A stretch of 64,000 bases of DNA from Bacteroidales bacterium UBA3297 (lineage in GTDB: Bacteria; Bacteroidota; Bacteroidia; Bacteroidales; Paludibacteraceae): NCBI GenBank assembly GCA_002362105.1, contig DETD01000019.1, forward strand, positions 200,725-264,724, read 5' to 3'. Below are positions 16,445 to 26,045 of this stretch, one piece after another. The notes under the pieces are model-generated. The model ran no database searches, was not told the origin of the DNA, and worked only from the letters and a program-made list of their open reading frames with translations. The position numbers were made by a program, and so were the translations under genes. Within the stretch, counting starts at the first letter, position 1; every line of letters begins with the position of its first letter.

Positions 16445-17161
16445 ATGGGTTCAAACGATTCGGACAAATATCTAAACAAATACAGAATTTCCTCAAACCG
16501 GTTGAGAGGATGGAATTATGCCCAAAGCGGGCATTATTTCATTACGATTGTCACATATGGCCGCAAACACCTATTTGGGAAAATTGTTGATGGACAGATG
16601 ATTTTAAACCCTATTGGAGAAATTGTTAATGCCGAATTTCTGAAATCATTTGAATTGCGTAAAGAATTATATTTGGGCGGATACGTAATTATGCCCAATC
16701 ATATACACGCCATTTTGATATTAGATAAAGAGGAATCTGTAAAGGAGGATGCCCAAACATCGGCGTATGGTATTGCACAACGTGAACCAAAATCAATTTC
16801 GTCGTTTGTGGCAGGATTTAAATCGTCATCAATAAACCGTATTGACGATTGGATTGATGCCGTTAATGCCCAAAACAGGAATGGCGGGAACGTTGGTGGC
16901 GGGAACGTTGATGACGGGAACGTTGATGGCGGGAACGTTGATGGCGGGAACGTAGAGACGCACGGCCGTGCGTCTCTACCACGATTGCACGGGATTAAAA
17001 AATTCAACAAAAACAATCCTTTATGGCAGAACAATTACCACGACCATATTATCCGTAATGAAACGGAATATCGCCGAATTTCCGAATATATTGTAAATAA
17101 TCCATTGAAATGGGACAAAGACACGTTGTCGAATGGTGAACATTGCGAACCGGAGGGGTAA
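16445..17161 (+). CDS. REP-associated tyrosine transposase (RAYT, Y1_Tnp family)
   Basis: A 238-residue single-strand transposase of the IS200/Y1 type. GHYFITIVTYGRKHLFG opens the fold, and PNHIHAILIL (about 84-93) carries the HUH metal-binding pair. A Tyr in the C-terminal YRRISEYIVNNPLKW segment is the likely nucleophile that attaches to the DNA 5' end. RAYTs are domesticated, usually single-copy genes thought to spread or maintain REP palindromes. Two odd things lie inside the gene: a 15-bp minisatellite giving a GNVDGG repeat (about 147-170) and a perfect 28-bp REP-like palindrome at 16952-16979. The gene is more A/T-rich than the antiporter before it. Apart from these insertions it looks intact. 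Confidence 0.85.
   Translation: MGSNDSDKYLNKYRISSNRLRGWNYAQSGHYFITIVTYGRKHLFGKIVDGQMILNPIGEIVNAEFLKSFELRKELYLGGYVIMPNHIHAILILDKEESVKEDAQTSAYGIAQREPKSISSFVAGFKSSSINRIDDWIDAVNAQNRNGGNVGGGNVDDGNVDGGNVDGGNVETHGRASLPRLHGIKKFNKNNPLWQNNYHDHIIRNETEYRRISEYIVNNPLKWDKDTLSNGEHCEPEG
16883..16954 (+). repeat. 15-bp minisatellite inside the RAYT gene
   Basis: About five tandem copies of a 15-bp unit GGCGGGAACGTTGAT, with single-base variants (GGT or GAC), lie in frame, so the protein gains repeated Gly-Asn-Val-Asp-Gly units. The last copy runs directly into the palindrome at 16952. Confidence 0.9.
16952..16979. repeat. Perfect 28-bp REP-like palindrome inside the RAYT gene
   Basis: GTAGAGACGCACGG is followed immediately by its exact reverse complement, forming a 14-bp-arm palindrome. 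Sequences of this kind (GTAGAGACGC...GCGTCTCTAC) are dispersed repeats in many Bacteroidota and are plausible RAYT targets. It is in frame, so the transposase reading frame is kept. Confidence 0.85.
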
Positions 17162-17275
17162 TAGGTTGGCATTATTGAATAAGGGTTTATCCCGATTTAC
17201 CTAAAAATGCGAAACGGATTCGACAGTGCCACCTAAATAAACGATGGCTATGCCCAATTGATGCTAGGATAATAA

Positions 17276-17306
17276 AAAATGCTTCAAGGACCACTTGAAG
17301 CATTTT
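17276..17306 (-). terminator. Terminator for ribF, possibly bidirectional
   Basis: AAAATGCTTCAAG (17276-17288) pairs with CTTGAAGCATTTT (17294-17306) over a 5-base loop. On the minus strand it is followed by T-rich sequence and lies 20 bp after the ribF stop. It may also stop the RAYT transcript from the other side. Confidence 0.85.
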
Positions 17307-17327
17307 GGGTATTTATGAGATCTGTTT

Positions 17328-18254
17328 TTAGAACCTCATCAACATTTTTTGAGCCATGCGGGCATCTTTCTGAAGTTGTTTCTTCAGAGAAGCCAGGTCC
17401 TCGAATTTGTGCTGGTTGCGCACGCGGTCTTCCACATAGATGGTGATATGTTTGCCGTAGAGGTCGCCGTCGAAGTCAAAAAGATGGGCTTCGATGCTGA
17501 GGTCGGCAATTGGTGTTGTTGGTCGTGTACCAATGTAGAGCATCGACTTGTATTTTTTGTCGTCTACTTCCACCATAGCCGCATAAACGCCAATTTTAGG
17601 CAGACACTTGTTGTTGATGTCCAGTTTCAGATTGGCGGTAGGGTAGCCTATAGTTCGCCCCACTTGCTGACCTTTGGTAACGGTGCCCGAAATAGAGTAA
17701 GGGTAGCCGAGGTAGTGGTTGGCCATAGTTATTTCACCAACAGCCAATAACTGGCGGATGAAAGAGGAACTGATGGTGTAGTTGTTGTCGGAATAAGGGT
17801 CCGCCTGTGTGACTTTTATACCCAGTTCCTGTCCATGTCTCACATAGTCGTCGAAACCTTCTTCGCGGTTGCGTCCGAAACGGTGGTCGTAGCCGATAAT
17901 CAGGTGTTTGACGTTCAGTTTTTCCTTCAGCACGTTTTTCATAAAGTCGTGGGCATCCATATTGGCCAACTCCATCGAGAAGTCGGTCATCACACAATAG
18001 TCGAGTGGAGAAGACATCAGCAACTCCTTTTTCTCTTCTATGGTATTCAGCAGATTGGGTTTGTAGTGCTCGTTGAGGGTGATGCGTGGATGTGGCCAAA
18101 ACGTGAAAATGGCAGATTTGAGGCGCTCTTCTTTCGCAGTTGAGCATACTTGGTCTATCAAGTAGCGGTGACCGGCGTGAACGCCGTCGAAAAATCCGAT
18201 GGTAAGGACTAAGCCCTCACTCTCAAAATGTTCGATATCCTCAATAAATTCCAT
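17328..18254 (-). CDS. ribF: Bifunctional riboflavin kinase / FAD synthetase
   Basis: A 308-residue enzyme that makes FMN and FAD from riboflavin and ATP in the cytoplasm. The N-terminal FAD synthetase half shows the nucleotidyltransferase motif GFFDGVHAGHR (about 21-31) and SSSFIRQLL. The C-terminal riboflavin kinase half shows GYPTANLKLD and the beta-barrel sequence IGVYAAMV and SIEAHLFDFDGDLYG. The length is normal for RibF. It is the last gene of the minus-strand run ilvE-aroQ-pyk-ribF, 84 bp after pyk, and is followed by a clear hairpin. Confidence 0.95.
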   Translation of the reverse strand: MEFIEDIEHFESEGLVLTIGFFDGVHAGHRYLIDQVCSTAKEERLKSAIFTFWPHPRITLNEHYKPNLLNTIEEKKELLMSSPLDYCVMTDFSMELANMDAHDFMKNVLKEKLNVKHLIIGYDHRFGRNREEGFDDYVRHGQELGIKVTQADPYSDNNYTISSSFIRQLLAVGEITMANHYLGYPYSISGTVTKGQQVGRTIGYPTANLKLDINNKCLPKIGVYAAMVEVDDKKYKSMLYIGTRPTTPIADLSIEAHLFDFDGDLYGKHITIYVEDRVRNQHKFEDLASLKKQLQKDARMAQKMLMRF

Positions 18255-18338
18255 TCTCTATTGTCCTAACTAATCCGTTCGTTCTGTTTCTATTGCGCAT
18301 CTATGGCATTTTCTTGCCAAAAACCTCCAACCTGTAGG

Positions 18339-19820
18339 TTATGAAAGTTGGGTGACTCCCGATTTGTCTGCAAATATATTCTCAATTGTGTTAATTTCCA
18401 AAAAAGTTGCGCCTGTGCCTCGCTTGCCGCCTCCACTTAAGTAGGCCACCTTGTCTTCAAGGTGCAGGTAGCCGTTGTCGAGAAGTGTGCGTAGCGCCTG
18501 TAGGAAGTAGTGGCGCTTGTCTTCGTTTTCTTTCCGCTCTTGGTAGAATGGAATAACACCATAAGAGATAGACAGGTGTCGGATGACGGGCTCGTTGTAG
18601 CACATTGCCAATACCGGCTTGTCGCCACGGTAGGCGGCCAGGTAACGGGCGGTTTTGCCCGTGTGGCTGTCGGTAATGAGGGCTTTGATGCCTAGTGCCT
18701 CGATGCTTTCAACGGCCTGTTTGGCCAGGAACGAGGCAATATCGTTGTCTTCGAAGTTATACGGTATGCGTATATCGTTGTCTTTCAATTTGGTCTTCTC
18801 ACTCTCGGCGGCAATCTTCGCCATGGTGCGCACGGCTTCAACCGGGTAGCGGCCTTGTGCGGTTTCTCCGCTGAGCATAAGGGCGTCGGTACGGTAGAAG
18901 ATGGCGTTGGCAATGTCGGTCACCTCGGCGCGGGTTGGTCGTGGGTTGTTAATCATCGACTGTAACATCTGGGTAGCGACAATTACCGGTTTTTTGGCCA
19001 CAACGCACTTTCTGATAAGAATACGCTGGATGCCCGGTATTTTTTCCTGCGGCACTTCAATGCCAAGGTCGCCGCGGGCTACCATCACACCATCGGCTGC
19101 CTCAATAATGCCATCGATGTTGTCGATGCCTTCCTGGTTTTCTATTTTAGCTATTACCCTTATGTGGCTGTCGTTGCGTTTAAGAATGTCGGTAACATCC
19201 TTTACGTCTTGTTTCGAGCGGACGAACGAGTGGGCGATAAAGTCAATCTTCCGGTCAATAGCAAACAAGATGTTCTGCTTGTCGCGCTCGGTGACAGACG
19301 GAAGGTTGATGCGCACACCCGGAACGTTGACGCCTTTGCGGCTGCCCAGGCGCGAATCGTTTTGGGCTTCGCATACCAAATACTCGCTGGTTTTGTCGGT
19401 TACCAGCAGGTCTATTTCTCCGTCGTCAATCAGCACGTGCGTGCCGGGATTGACATCGTCGACAAAATGCGTGTAGTTGACGCAGATGCACTCGGCGGTG
19501 GTCAGCCCGTCGGGATTTCCGCAGATGCGGATAACATCGCCTTTGGCAATGTCGATTTTCGCCTGCTTGTCTTCCAAACTGACAGCCGTGGTGCGGACTT
19601 CAGGCCCTTTGGTGTCGATAAGGATGCCGATTTCGTCGGAAACCGCGCGCACATTGTTGATAATCTTGTCCATGCCTTCCGGAGTGAGGTGGGCGGTGTT
19701 CATTCGCACAATGTTCATTCCGTTCTCGAAAAGTTGGCGGATTAACTCAACGTCGCAACGAAAGTCAGAAATGGTGGCGATGATTTTCGTCTTCTTGTCA
19801 ACTAGTGGCCTGATGCTCAT
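18339..19820 (-). CDS. pyk: Pyruvate kinase
   Basis: A 493-residue glycolytic enzyme converting phosphoenolpyruvate and ADP to pyruvate and ATP. Visible marks are KTKIIATISDF at the N-terminus, GMNIVRMNTAH, IDTKGPEVR, the catalytic lysine region IRVIAKIENQEGIDNI, the family signature VARGDLGIEVP, and MLSGETAQGRYPVEAV. The C-terminal allosteric domain is present. The length is normal. It is 53 bp downstream of aroQ in the same direction and probably co-transcribed with it. Confidence 0.95.
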   Translation of the reverse strand: MSIRPLVDKKTKIIATISDFRCDVELIRQLFENGMNIVRMNTAHLTPEGMDKIINNVRAVSDEIGILIDTKGPEVRTTAVSLEDKQAKIDIAKGDVIRICGNPDGLTTAECICVNYTHFVDDVNPGTHVLIDDGEIDLLVTDKTSEYLVCEAQNDSRLGSRKGVNVPGVRINLPSVTERDKQNILFAIDRKIDFIAHSFVRSKQDVKDVTDILKRNDSHIRVIAKIENQEGIDNIDGIIEAADGVMVARGDLGIEVPQEKIPGIQRILIRKCVVAKKPVIVATQMLQSMINNPRPTRAEVTDIANAIFYRTDALMLSGETAQGRYPVEAVRTMAKIAAESEKTKLKDNDIRIPYNFEDNDIASFLAKQAVESIEALGIKALITDSHTGKTARYLAAYRGDKPVLAMCYNEPVIRHLSISYGVIPFYQERKENEDKRHYFLQALRTLLDNGYLHLEDKVAYLSGGGKRGTGATFLEINTIENIFADKSGVTQLS

Positions 19821-19873
19821 GTTTTGTCGGTTTTGTTTTGTGGTTTAGCGTGAGTAAGTTTTTGCCTATGGGC

Positions 19874-20326
19874 TTATTCTTTGCTGTCGTCGTTGTCGGC
19901 CTCTTCCTTCAAGTGGACGAGCGCGTCGACGGCCAAGCGGTAGGAATCCATACCGAAGCCCAGGATGGTGCCCAGACAAGCGGCGGTGAGGTACGATTTG
20001 TGACGGAATTCCTCGCGCTTGTGGGTGTTGGAGATGTGCACTTCGATAACCGGGCATTTAATGGAACGGATGGCGTCGGCTATCGCCACACTGGTGTGGG
20101 TGTAGGCGCCTGCGTTCAGTACAATGCCGTCGGAGATGAAACCGGTCTCCTGTATGATGTTGATCAACTCTCCTTCAATGTTCGACTGGTAGTATGAAAT
20201 GTTGACGTTCTGATATTGTTGTTTCAGTACTTCCAGGTAGTCTTCAAACGACTGGTGCCCGTAAATGTCGGGCTCGCGTTTACCTAACAGATTCAAGTTA
20301 GGACCATTGATGATGATGATGTTCAT
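19874..20326 (-). CDS. aroQ: 3-dehydroquinate dehydratase, type II
   Basis: A 150-residue enzyme of the shikimate pathway that dehydrates 3-dehydroquinate to 3-dehydroshikimate. The frame extends to 20386, but the family N-terminus MNIIIINGPNLNLLGKREP begins at 20326, downstream of a -7 box at 20384-20391. Catalytic Tyr22 lies in REPDIYG; the NAGAYTHTSVA and EVHISN blocks carry the active-site Asn and His residues. The length fits the dodecameric type II class. It precedes pyk in the same orientation. Confidence 0.95.
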   Translation of the reverse strand: MNIIIINGPNLNLLGKREPDIYGHQSFEDYLEVLKQQYQNVNISYYQSNIEGELINIIQETGFISDGIVLNAGAYTHTSVAIADAIRSIKCPVIEVHISNTHKREEFRHKSYLTAACLGTILGFGMDSYRLAVDALVHLKEEADNDDSKE

Positions 20327-20383
20327 TTCTTGTTTTTTTACTGTGTTTGGAACCCTAACCAGGGGGCTCCGTTTTTTGCAATG

Positions 20384-20391
20384 CAAAATTA
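20384..20391 (-). promoter_or_regulatory. -7 box TAATTTTG for aroQ
   Basis: CAAAATTA on the plus strand reads TAATTTTG on the minus strand, a match to TAnnTTTG, 57 bp before the chosen aroQ start. A CAAA (TTTG) lies further up at 20418-20421, but with 26 bp spacing rather than 19-21. Confidence 0.45.
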
Positions 20392-20486
20392 GTTCTTTTG
20401 TTTTTTCTACGGGTAGTCAAACCCCTAAAAAAATAGTGCGTAGAGGAACAATCCCCCACGCACCCATTACATTAGCATATAAAACA

Positions 20487-21515
20487 TTACTTAACAATAG
20501 TAACCCAATTATGAGTGTCAGGCTCCTCGCCATACTGGATGGCAATCAGCTTCTTGTAAAGTTTTTCACTGACAGGGCCTGGCTTGCCGTTCTTGGCAAT
20601 GACGTATTTTTTGCCAAGCAGAGGGTCGTCGATCTCGCCGATAGGGCTGATGACGGCAGCAGTGCCGCATGCTCCGGCCTCTTCGAACGTTTCCAACTCC
20701 TCTTCCGGAATCTGTCGGCGTTCAACTTTCAAACCGAGGTCTTCTGCCAACTGCATCAAGCTCTTGTTGGTGATAGAAGGAAGAATAGAGGTTGAAAGTG
20801 GAGTGACATATGTGTTGTTCTTGATACCGAAGAAGTTGGCAGCGCCGCATTCGTCGATATACTTCTTTTCTTTCGCATCGAGGTAGAATTCGCAGGCATA
20901 ACCCTGATCGTGGGCCCACTTGTTGGCCTGAAGGCTGGCCGCATAGTTACCACCTACTTTGTAGATGCCGGTACCAAGCGGAGCCGAACGGTCGTGGTCG
21001 CGCGCAATTACGTAGTTGTTGGTTGCGAAACCACCTTTGAAGTACGGACCTACTGGTGTTACGAATATAATGAACAGGTATTCTGTTGCAGGGTGTACAC
21101 CCACCTGCGCGCTTGTGCCGATGAGCAGAGGACGCACATAGAGGGTTGCACCGCTTTCGTATGGCGGTACAAAACGCTCGTTCAAAAGGACGACTTTTTT
21201 CACCATCTCGACGAACTTCTCGGTTGGAAGCTCTGGCATTAAGATGCCGCGACAGGTGCTCTGCAAACGTGCCGCATTCTCTTCCGGACGGAAGACTCGG
21301 ATGTGGCCGTCTTTGCAACGGTAGGCCTTCAAACCTTCAAACGCCTCTTGCCCGTAGTGGAGGCAGGTAGCGGCCATGTGCATGTTGATGGTGTCGGAAG
21401 AGCTGACTTCAATTTCTCCCCACTCACCGTTTCTAAAATAGCATCGAACGTTGTAATCTGTAGGCATGTAACCGAACTTCAGGTTCGCCCAGTCTAAATC
21501 CAATTCTTTTGCCAT
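20487..21515 (-). CDS. ilvE: Branched-chain amino acid aminotransferase
   Basis: A 342-residue PLP-dependent class IV aminotransferase (BCAT-II type) that interconverts Leu, Ile and Val with their keto acids. Visible marks are the N-terminal FGYMPTDYNVRCYF, HYGQEAFEGLKAYR, the lysine region GIYKVGGNYAASL where PLP binds, and the class IV signature YIDECGAANFFGI. The length is normal. It is separated from aroQ by 160 bp. Confidence 0.95.
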   Translation of the reverse strand: MAKELDLDWANLKFGYMPTDYNVRCYFRNGEWGEIEVSSSDTINMHMAATCLHYGQEAFEGLKAYRCKDGHIRVFRPEENAARLQSTCRGILMPELPTEKFVEMVKKVVLLNERFVPPYESGATLYVRPLLIGTSAQVGVHPATEYLFIIFVTPVGPYFKGGFATNNYVIARDHDRSAPLGTGIYKVGGNYAASLQANKWAHDQGYACEFYLDAKEKKYIDECGAANFFGIKNNTYVTPLSTSILPSITNKSLMQLAEDLGLKVERRQIPEEELETFEEAGACGTAAVISPIGEIDDPLLGKKYVIAKNGKPGPVSEKLYKKLIAIQYGEEPDTHNWVTIVK

Positions 21516-21586
21516 ATTTCTGTGTTTCCTTTCTTAATTGAACGATATGCTTGTTGGGTGCCCCTTGGTGTGGGACAACATTATTG

Positions 21587-21594
21587 CAAATATA
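21587..21594 (-). promoter_or_regulatory. -7 box TATATTTG for ilvE
   Basis: CAAATATA on plus is TATATTTG on minus, 71 bp before the ilvE start. A TTGG about 20 bp further upstream (21615-21618) could be a degenerate -33 element. The remaining intergenic stretch to 22214 is A/T-rich, and I see no gene, RNA or clear repeat in it. Confidence 0.5.
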
Positions 21595-22214
21595 GGTAGA
21601 ATCTTGCTCAACACCAATTAAATTTATAAAACCGCCTTCATTTTTGTCCGTTTTTTTGCAATTTGATTGCTCTGCAGCTACTTCCCTTTGCAGAAAAACA
21701 GTTGTGGATTCACTTTTCTCCTTTTTCGTGCTTCTTCTTGCCGGGTGGCACGGTTTTTGCATTTTCCCGTTCGTTATTTCTCCTGTTGGAGATGTTGTTT
21801 TCTAAGCGTTATAAAAAGTAGGTTTTCTGTTGTTTCTGGAAGGCTAATCGTTTCTTTATTAATAAGATGTTTGATTTAGTTTCCTGAACTTTGTCGAATG
21901 AGCCAGGTTGAAAATACAACTTTTACCGCTTATCTGATTGTGCTGTATAATTTGACTTTTAGTAATATATGGTATGCACTTAAACTGAGTGTGAACGCTG
22001 CTCGAGTTCCGCAGTGCCTTGTGGCTGCAGATGCTGGGTTCGGTGAAATTCGAGTGGAAAACTAAAATCTGTATTCTTGAACCACGTAGCGGATTTTCCA
22101 ACGTACGTCGGTTTGGGGAAAGAACTCTTGTGTTCTAGACGTAGATAAACGGAGTTCTGCCGTTTGTGGCAAAAAAGTATTTTGGAAATACCTAATTGTT
22201 AAACTAAAGTTTAT

Positions 22215-25200
22215 ATGAAAAAAGTAATTTTTAAATGGTTGTCCCGAATGGTGGCGACTTGTGCGACGTCTGTCGTTGCAATGTCGGCCATGGCAGAGTC
22301 CGTTGAAGTGACGACTCCGGGAACATTGTCAACCGTTTTGTCGTCTTCCGCTACGGATGTCGCTATAAGCGGTTCTATCAATGGTTCTGACGTGAAATAC
22401 CTGCGTCAGATGATTAACGAAGGAAACCTAACCTCTGTTGACCTCTCAAAAACGGCCTTTGCAAGTGGTGGTGACGCCTATTACGGAGAGTTTACCACAA
22501 AAGATGGCGAAATGCCTGAAGCTATGTTCACAGAGTGCTCTAATTTGGAGTCGATTACTCTACCTACTTCTGTAAAGCACATCAGTAAAAATGCATGCTC
22601 GAAAACAGGTCTGGCTAATGTGGTGATCCCTGATAATATTACCTCGTTGGGAATGGATGCGTTTGCATACTGCAAGAAATTGGAAACGGTAACTTTAGGG
22701 AAGAGGGTTTCTAGCTTCGGACAGGGTGTTTTCTGGTCTTCAAGTGTAAAAGACGTGTATATTAAGTCCCAGTATATTCCTTCTTTTGGTATTTACTTGT
22801 TTTCTACATCCCCTACTATTCACGTTTTTAAATCAATGTATTCTGATTATTCAGAGTCGAAGTGGAACAGTTTTGGTGCCATTATTGCTGATATAGAGGA
22901 TATTGTTGACGAAGACAGCGCAGTTCATCAGTTGTTTATGGGCTATTTCGAAGACAATGCGTGTACCAGTTTGAAGGTTGAATATGCTGGCATGAGCGAT
23001 GCTGCTTTCATTTCTGTCCTGAACGCCGATGGCATACCAGCAGATTTGGTTGACGTCGCATTGAAGATAAAGAACGACAATTGGGCTGCTTACGAGAAAG
23101 AATTCCGTATCAACTCTTACAGCGCCTTCAGTGACGCCAATTACTGGCATGATAGACTGTTGATTCACGGTGGTTCTTATATGGGAAATCCAACTGGTAT
23201 TTATTGTGCAACCGATGGTTATCTCTATGTTTTTGTGAATCAAGATACTCCTTCTGACGCAAGCCTTTTTATTTGTGGAAAAACCCGTAATAACCTTATT
23301 AATGATGCTAAGTCAGGTATTAAACTTAAAAAAGGTTTGAATAAGATTGAAGGTGAAAAAGATGCGATTTATTATATATTGTATACGGCAAACACTTCTT
23401 CAATGACCAAGCGTGTGTCGGAATGGCCATCTGTCAAAATCCATATAGAAGGTGGTGTCGTGAATGGTTATTACGATATTTCACGCCATAGCGCAGCTGA
23501 TTATCGGGCTATTTTGGAAAAAGCCACTTACGACAAATTCACTGTGAAGGGTCAGTATACGGCTATGAACTTCAATACCTCAAGCTATCGAAGTTTTTGG
23601 CCAGATTCTATTGACCGCAGTGTGGCTCGATTCGACAGCCTTGTATTGCGTGAGTATTATTTGATGGGTATTACAGAATTTGTAGCTAATGGTGGTCGTG
23701 CAGAAGCCCCTTATTTTGTTGAAGGTGGCGAATCTTTCTTCCCTGGTTATTACAACAATCTCCATTGGGCTATTGAAGACACTGTTTATAGTCCAGGAGT
23801 TCCTGCCGACGCTTCATATTATCGTACAGCATACTTCTCTCCTGAAAATGTGAATAAATACTTCAATGTAGAACGTGAAGGTTTTGCTCCTTGGTGTGTA
23901 GCGCACGAATTTGGCCATACGAACCAAAAAGCAATAAATTTGGAGGGGTGCACCGAGGTTTCAAACAATCTCTTCTCAAATGTGAACAATTTCCTTGAAG
24001 GTCGAACTATGACATCTGGATACCCTCTATCAGCAACCATGGACGATTACGCATATCATGTCCCTTATTGGGGAAGAAATATCTGGAGCATGACGCGTAT
24101 GTATTACCAATTGTATTTATACTACCATCAGGCACAGCACAACACCTCGTTCTATCCTGAATTGTTTAAGGCGCTTCGTGAAGATCCGATACAGAAGGAT
24201 GGCAATACGAAGAACAGCTCGCTGAAGTTTGTTCGCAAGGTTTGTGAAATTGTCCAAGAAGACCTGACTGACTTCTTCAAGGCTTGGGGCTTCTTTGAGC
24301 CTGTCGATACTGTAATTAACGATTACGGGGAAGTACACATACTTAATGAACAGGCCGAAATTGACGCTACTTTGGCCGAAATTGCTAAGTATCCGAAGAA
24401 GAACCGCCAAATCTTGTTTATTGAGGATAGAATTGAATACTTAAAGACAACCGATTTCCTCACTATAGCAGGACAAAACCGTTTAGACTCAGACGATAAG
24501 GTCGGTTCGTGTGGCGATTTGGGTCAATTTACCGATTATTTGCCAGGAGCTGGTATTGCTCCATCGTATGTCTATGCCCAGGCCAACAACGTGTTCGGAA
24601 TGGAAGGGACCGGGGGTGTTGGATTCATAGTACTCGATGAAAATGGAGAACTGCTTTACGCTTCTAACAACAAGAGTTTTGAACTGACTGCTGAGGTTAT
24701 GAATAAGAATTTTGTAATTAAGGCGGTTGATGCGGAAGGCAATTTGTACGATGTGCCAAAAGTTGATGGTGGTTCTGTCAATATCACATTGACAGAGGCT
24801 GGTACACTGTGCGAACAGTTGAATACACTTATAGTCAAAGCAAAAATTTCAGGGCCTCTTAATGGTTCAGATGTAAAATGTCTTCGTCAAAAGATAAACC
24901 AGGAATCCCTTACTTACTTAGATTTGTCTGAGGCAACCTTTGTTAGTGGTGGAGATTCTTATTATAACGGATATAATACTACTGAAGGAAAGATTGGCTA
25001 TGATATGTTTGCGTATTGTACTAAACTCACGCATCTTGTTCTTCCAAATGAGGTTGAGCGAATTAATTCGCGTGCTTGTCAGTATTCTGGTCTTACCAAC
25101 GTAGTTATTCCTGATTCTGTTGCTTTTGTTGAATCTTATGCGTTTGACAATAGTTTCAATATGAGAACCGCAACAATCGGAGAAGGTGTGACTTCTTTGG

Positions 25201-26024
25201 GCTGGGGATCTTTTGGTGGCACAAAACTAAAAAATATATATGTAAAACCTCTCACTCCTCCATCTCTTGCTGATTATGTGTTCTCGACTGACTCTGCTTC
25301 TTTGTTTATTCATGTATATAAGGAGGCGTATGAAGACTACGTTGCTTCAAAATGGTCGAAGTATGGTGTTATTGTTGCTGATTTGGATGAATTGGAGAAA
25401 CATGACACTATTATTGATATCGACGAAGTTGCGTGTGACGAGTTGCTGAAAAATGTTGAGGTAATGTCGTGGGGTGGAACCTTGGTCGATGTGCCTATTC
25501 ACGACAAGAATGGTGAGGAAATCAGCATCAAGTTCTACGACAGTGCCAATACACTTCAGGCTGCTTATCCAGATTATGCGGAAACCCAGTTGATGAATGG
25601 CCCTATCGGTGAAGAGGATGCGTACGTTCACCATTTGTGCCTCTACCAGACTGCTGGCCTTTCTTATGGCCAGGAATACCGAATTGCGGCTATGGTCGGT
25701 GACAAGAATTGTGATGCTAGATTCTCTCTGGAGAAAGGTATCTACACTGCCAGCCAGGCTCGGACTGCTGAAGACGAGGGTATCAGATACGTTAGCGCTA
25801 CACAGAGCGAAATTTACGTTGAGTTCGTTTCTGATTCAGACAGCGATGCCGAAATCAGCTATTACTCTACTTCGGGCAGACAGAGTGGTTCTAAGTCTGT
25901 GAAAGTTCAGAAGGGTGTTAACTCTTTGGCTGTTGATGCGCAGAACATTCTTCCTAATAATAGCTATGTGCTTAACCTCTCGAAAGAGGGCGTGAAATAC
26001 GGTAAGACTTTCATCGTTAAATAA
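22215..26024 (+). CDS. Secreted M60-like zinc metallopeptidase flanked by two BspA-type LRR blocks, probable T9SS cargo
   Basis: A 1269-residue secreted protein. Residues 1-28 form a signal peptide (ending AMSAMAES). An LRR_5/BspA block covers about 45-235. A gluzincin domain of the M60/enhancin type follows, with the zinc motif HEFGH at 564-568 and a downstream Glu in LEGCTEVSNN as the likely third ligand. A second LRR_5 block covers about 875-1065. The end, from ISYYSTSGR through LPNNSYVLNLSKEG to GKTFIVK, has the look of a T9SS type A sorting domain. M60 enzymes from gut bacteria cut mucin-type O-glycoproteins, so mucin or host glycoprotein is the likely target. The two LRR blocks are clearly similar (both contain NGSDVK[YC]LRQ, ANVVIPD or TNVVIPD, and a [SA]SKW segment), so they arose by duplication around the catalytic core. 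A hairpin terminator follows. Confidence 0.85.
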   Translation: MKKVIFKWLSRMVATCATSVVAMSAMAESVEVTTPGTLSTVLSSSATDVAISGSINGSDVKYLRQMINEGNLTSVDLSKTAFASGGDAYYGEFTTKDGEMPEAMFTECSNLESITLPTSVKHISKNACSKTGLANVVIPDNITSLGMDAFAYCKKLETVTLGKRVSSFGQGVFWSSSVKDVYIKSQYIPSFGIYLFSTSPTIHVFKSMYSDYSESKWNSFGAIIADIEDIVDEDSAVHQLFMGYFEDNACTSLKVEYAGMSDAAFISVLNADGIPADLVDVALKIKNDNWAAYEKEFRINSYSAFSDANYWHDRLLIHGGSYMGNPTGIYCATDGYLYVFVNQDTPSDASLFICGKTRNNLINDAKSGIKLKKGLNKIEGEKDAIYYILYTANTSSMTKRVSEWPSVKIHIEGGVVNGYYDISRHSAADYRAILEKATYDKFTVKGQYTAMNFNTSSYRSFWPDSIDRSVARFDSLVLREYYLMGITEFVANGGRAEAPYFVEGGESFFPGYYNNLHWAIEDTVYSPGVPADASYYRTAYFSPENVNKYFNVEREGFAPWCVAHEFGHTNQKAINLEGCTEVSNNLFSNVNNFLEGRTMTSGYPLSATMDDYAYHVPYWGRNIWSMTRMYYQLYLYYHQAQHNTSFYPELFKALREDPIQKDGNTKNSSLKFVRKVCEIVQEDLTDFFKAWGFFEPVDTVINDYGEVHILNEQAEIDATLAEIAKYPKKNRQILFIEDRIEYLKTTDFLTIAGQNRLDSDDKVGSCGDLGQFTDYLPGAGIAPSYVYAQANNVFGMEGTGGVGFIVLDENGELLYASNNKSFELTAEVMNKNFVIKAVDAEGNLYDVPKVDGGSVNITLTEAGTLCEQLNTLIVKAKISGPLNGSDVKCLRQKINQESLTYLDLSEATFVSGGDSYYNGYNTTEGKIGYDMFAYCTKLTHLVLPNEVERINSRACQYSGLTNVVIPDSVAFVESYAFDNSFNMRTATIGEGVTSLGWGSFGGTKLKNIYVKPLTPPSLADYVFSTDSASLFIHVYKEAYEDYVASKWSKYGVIVADLDELEKHDTIIDIDEVACDELLKNVEVMSWGGTLVDVPIHDKNGEEISIKFYDSANTLQAAYPDYAETQLMNGPIGEEDAYVHHLCLYQTAGLSYGQEYRIAAMVGDKNCDARFSLEKGIYTASQARTAEDEGIRYVSATQSEIYVEFVSDSDSDAEISYYSTSGRQSGSKSVKVQKGVNSLAVDAQNILPNNSYVLNLSKEGVKYGKTFIVK

Positions 26025-26045
26025 TTTGTATCGTTTATAGTTTGG

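Noticed and set aside
16883..16979. Possible CRISPR array
   Set aside because: The units are 15 bp, directly adjoining and in frame, without unique spacers. They form a minisatellite plus a palindrome inside a transposase gene.
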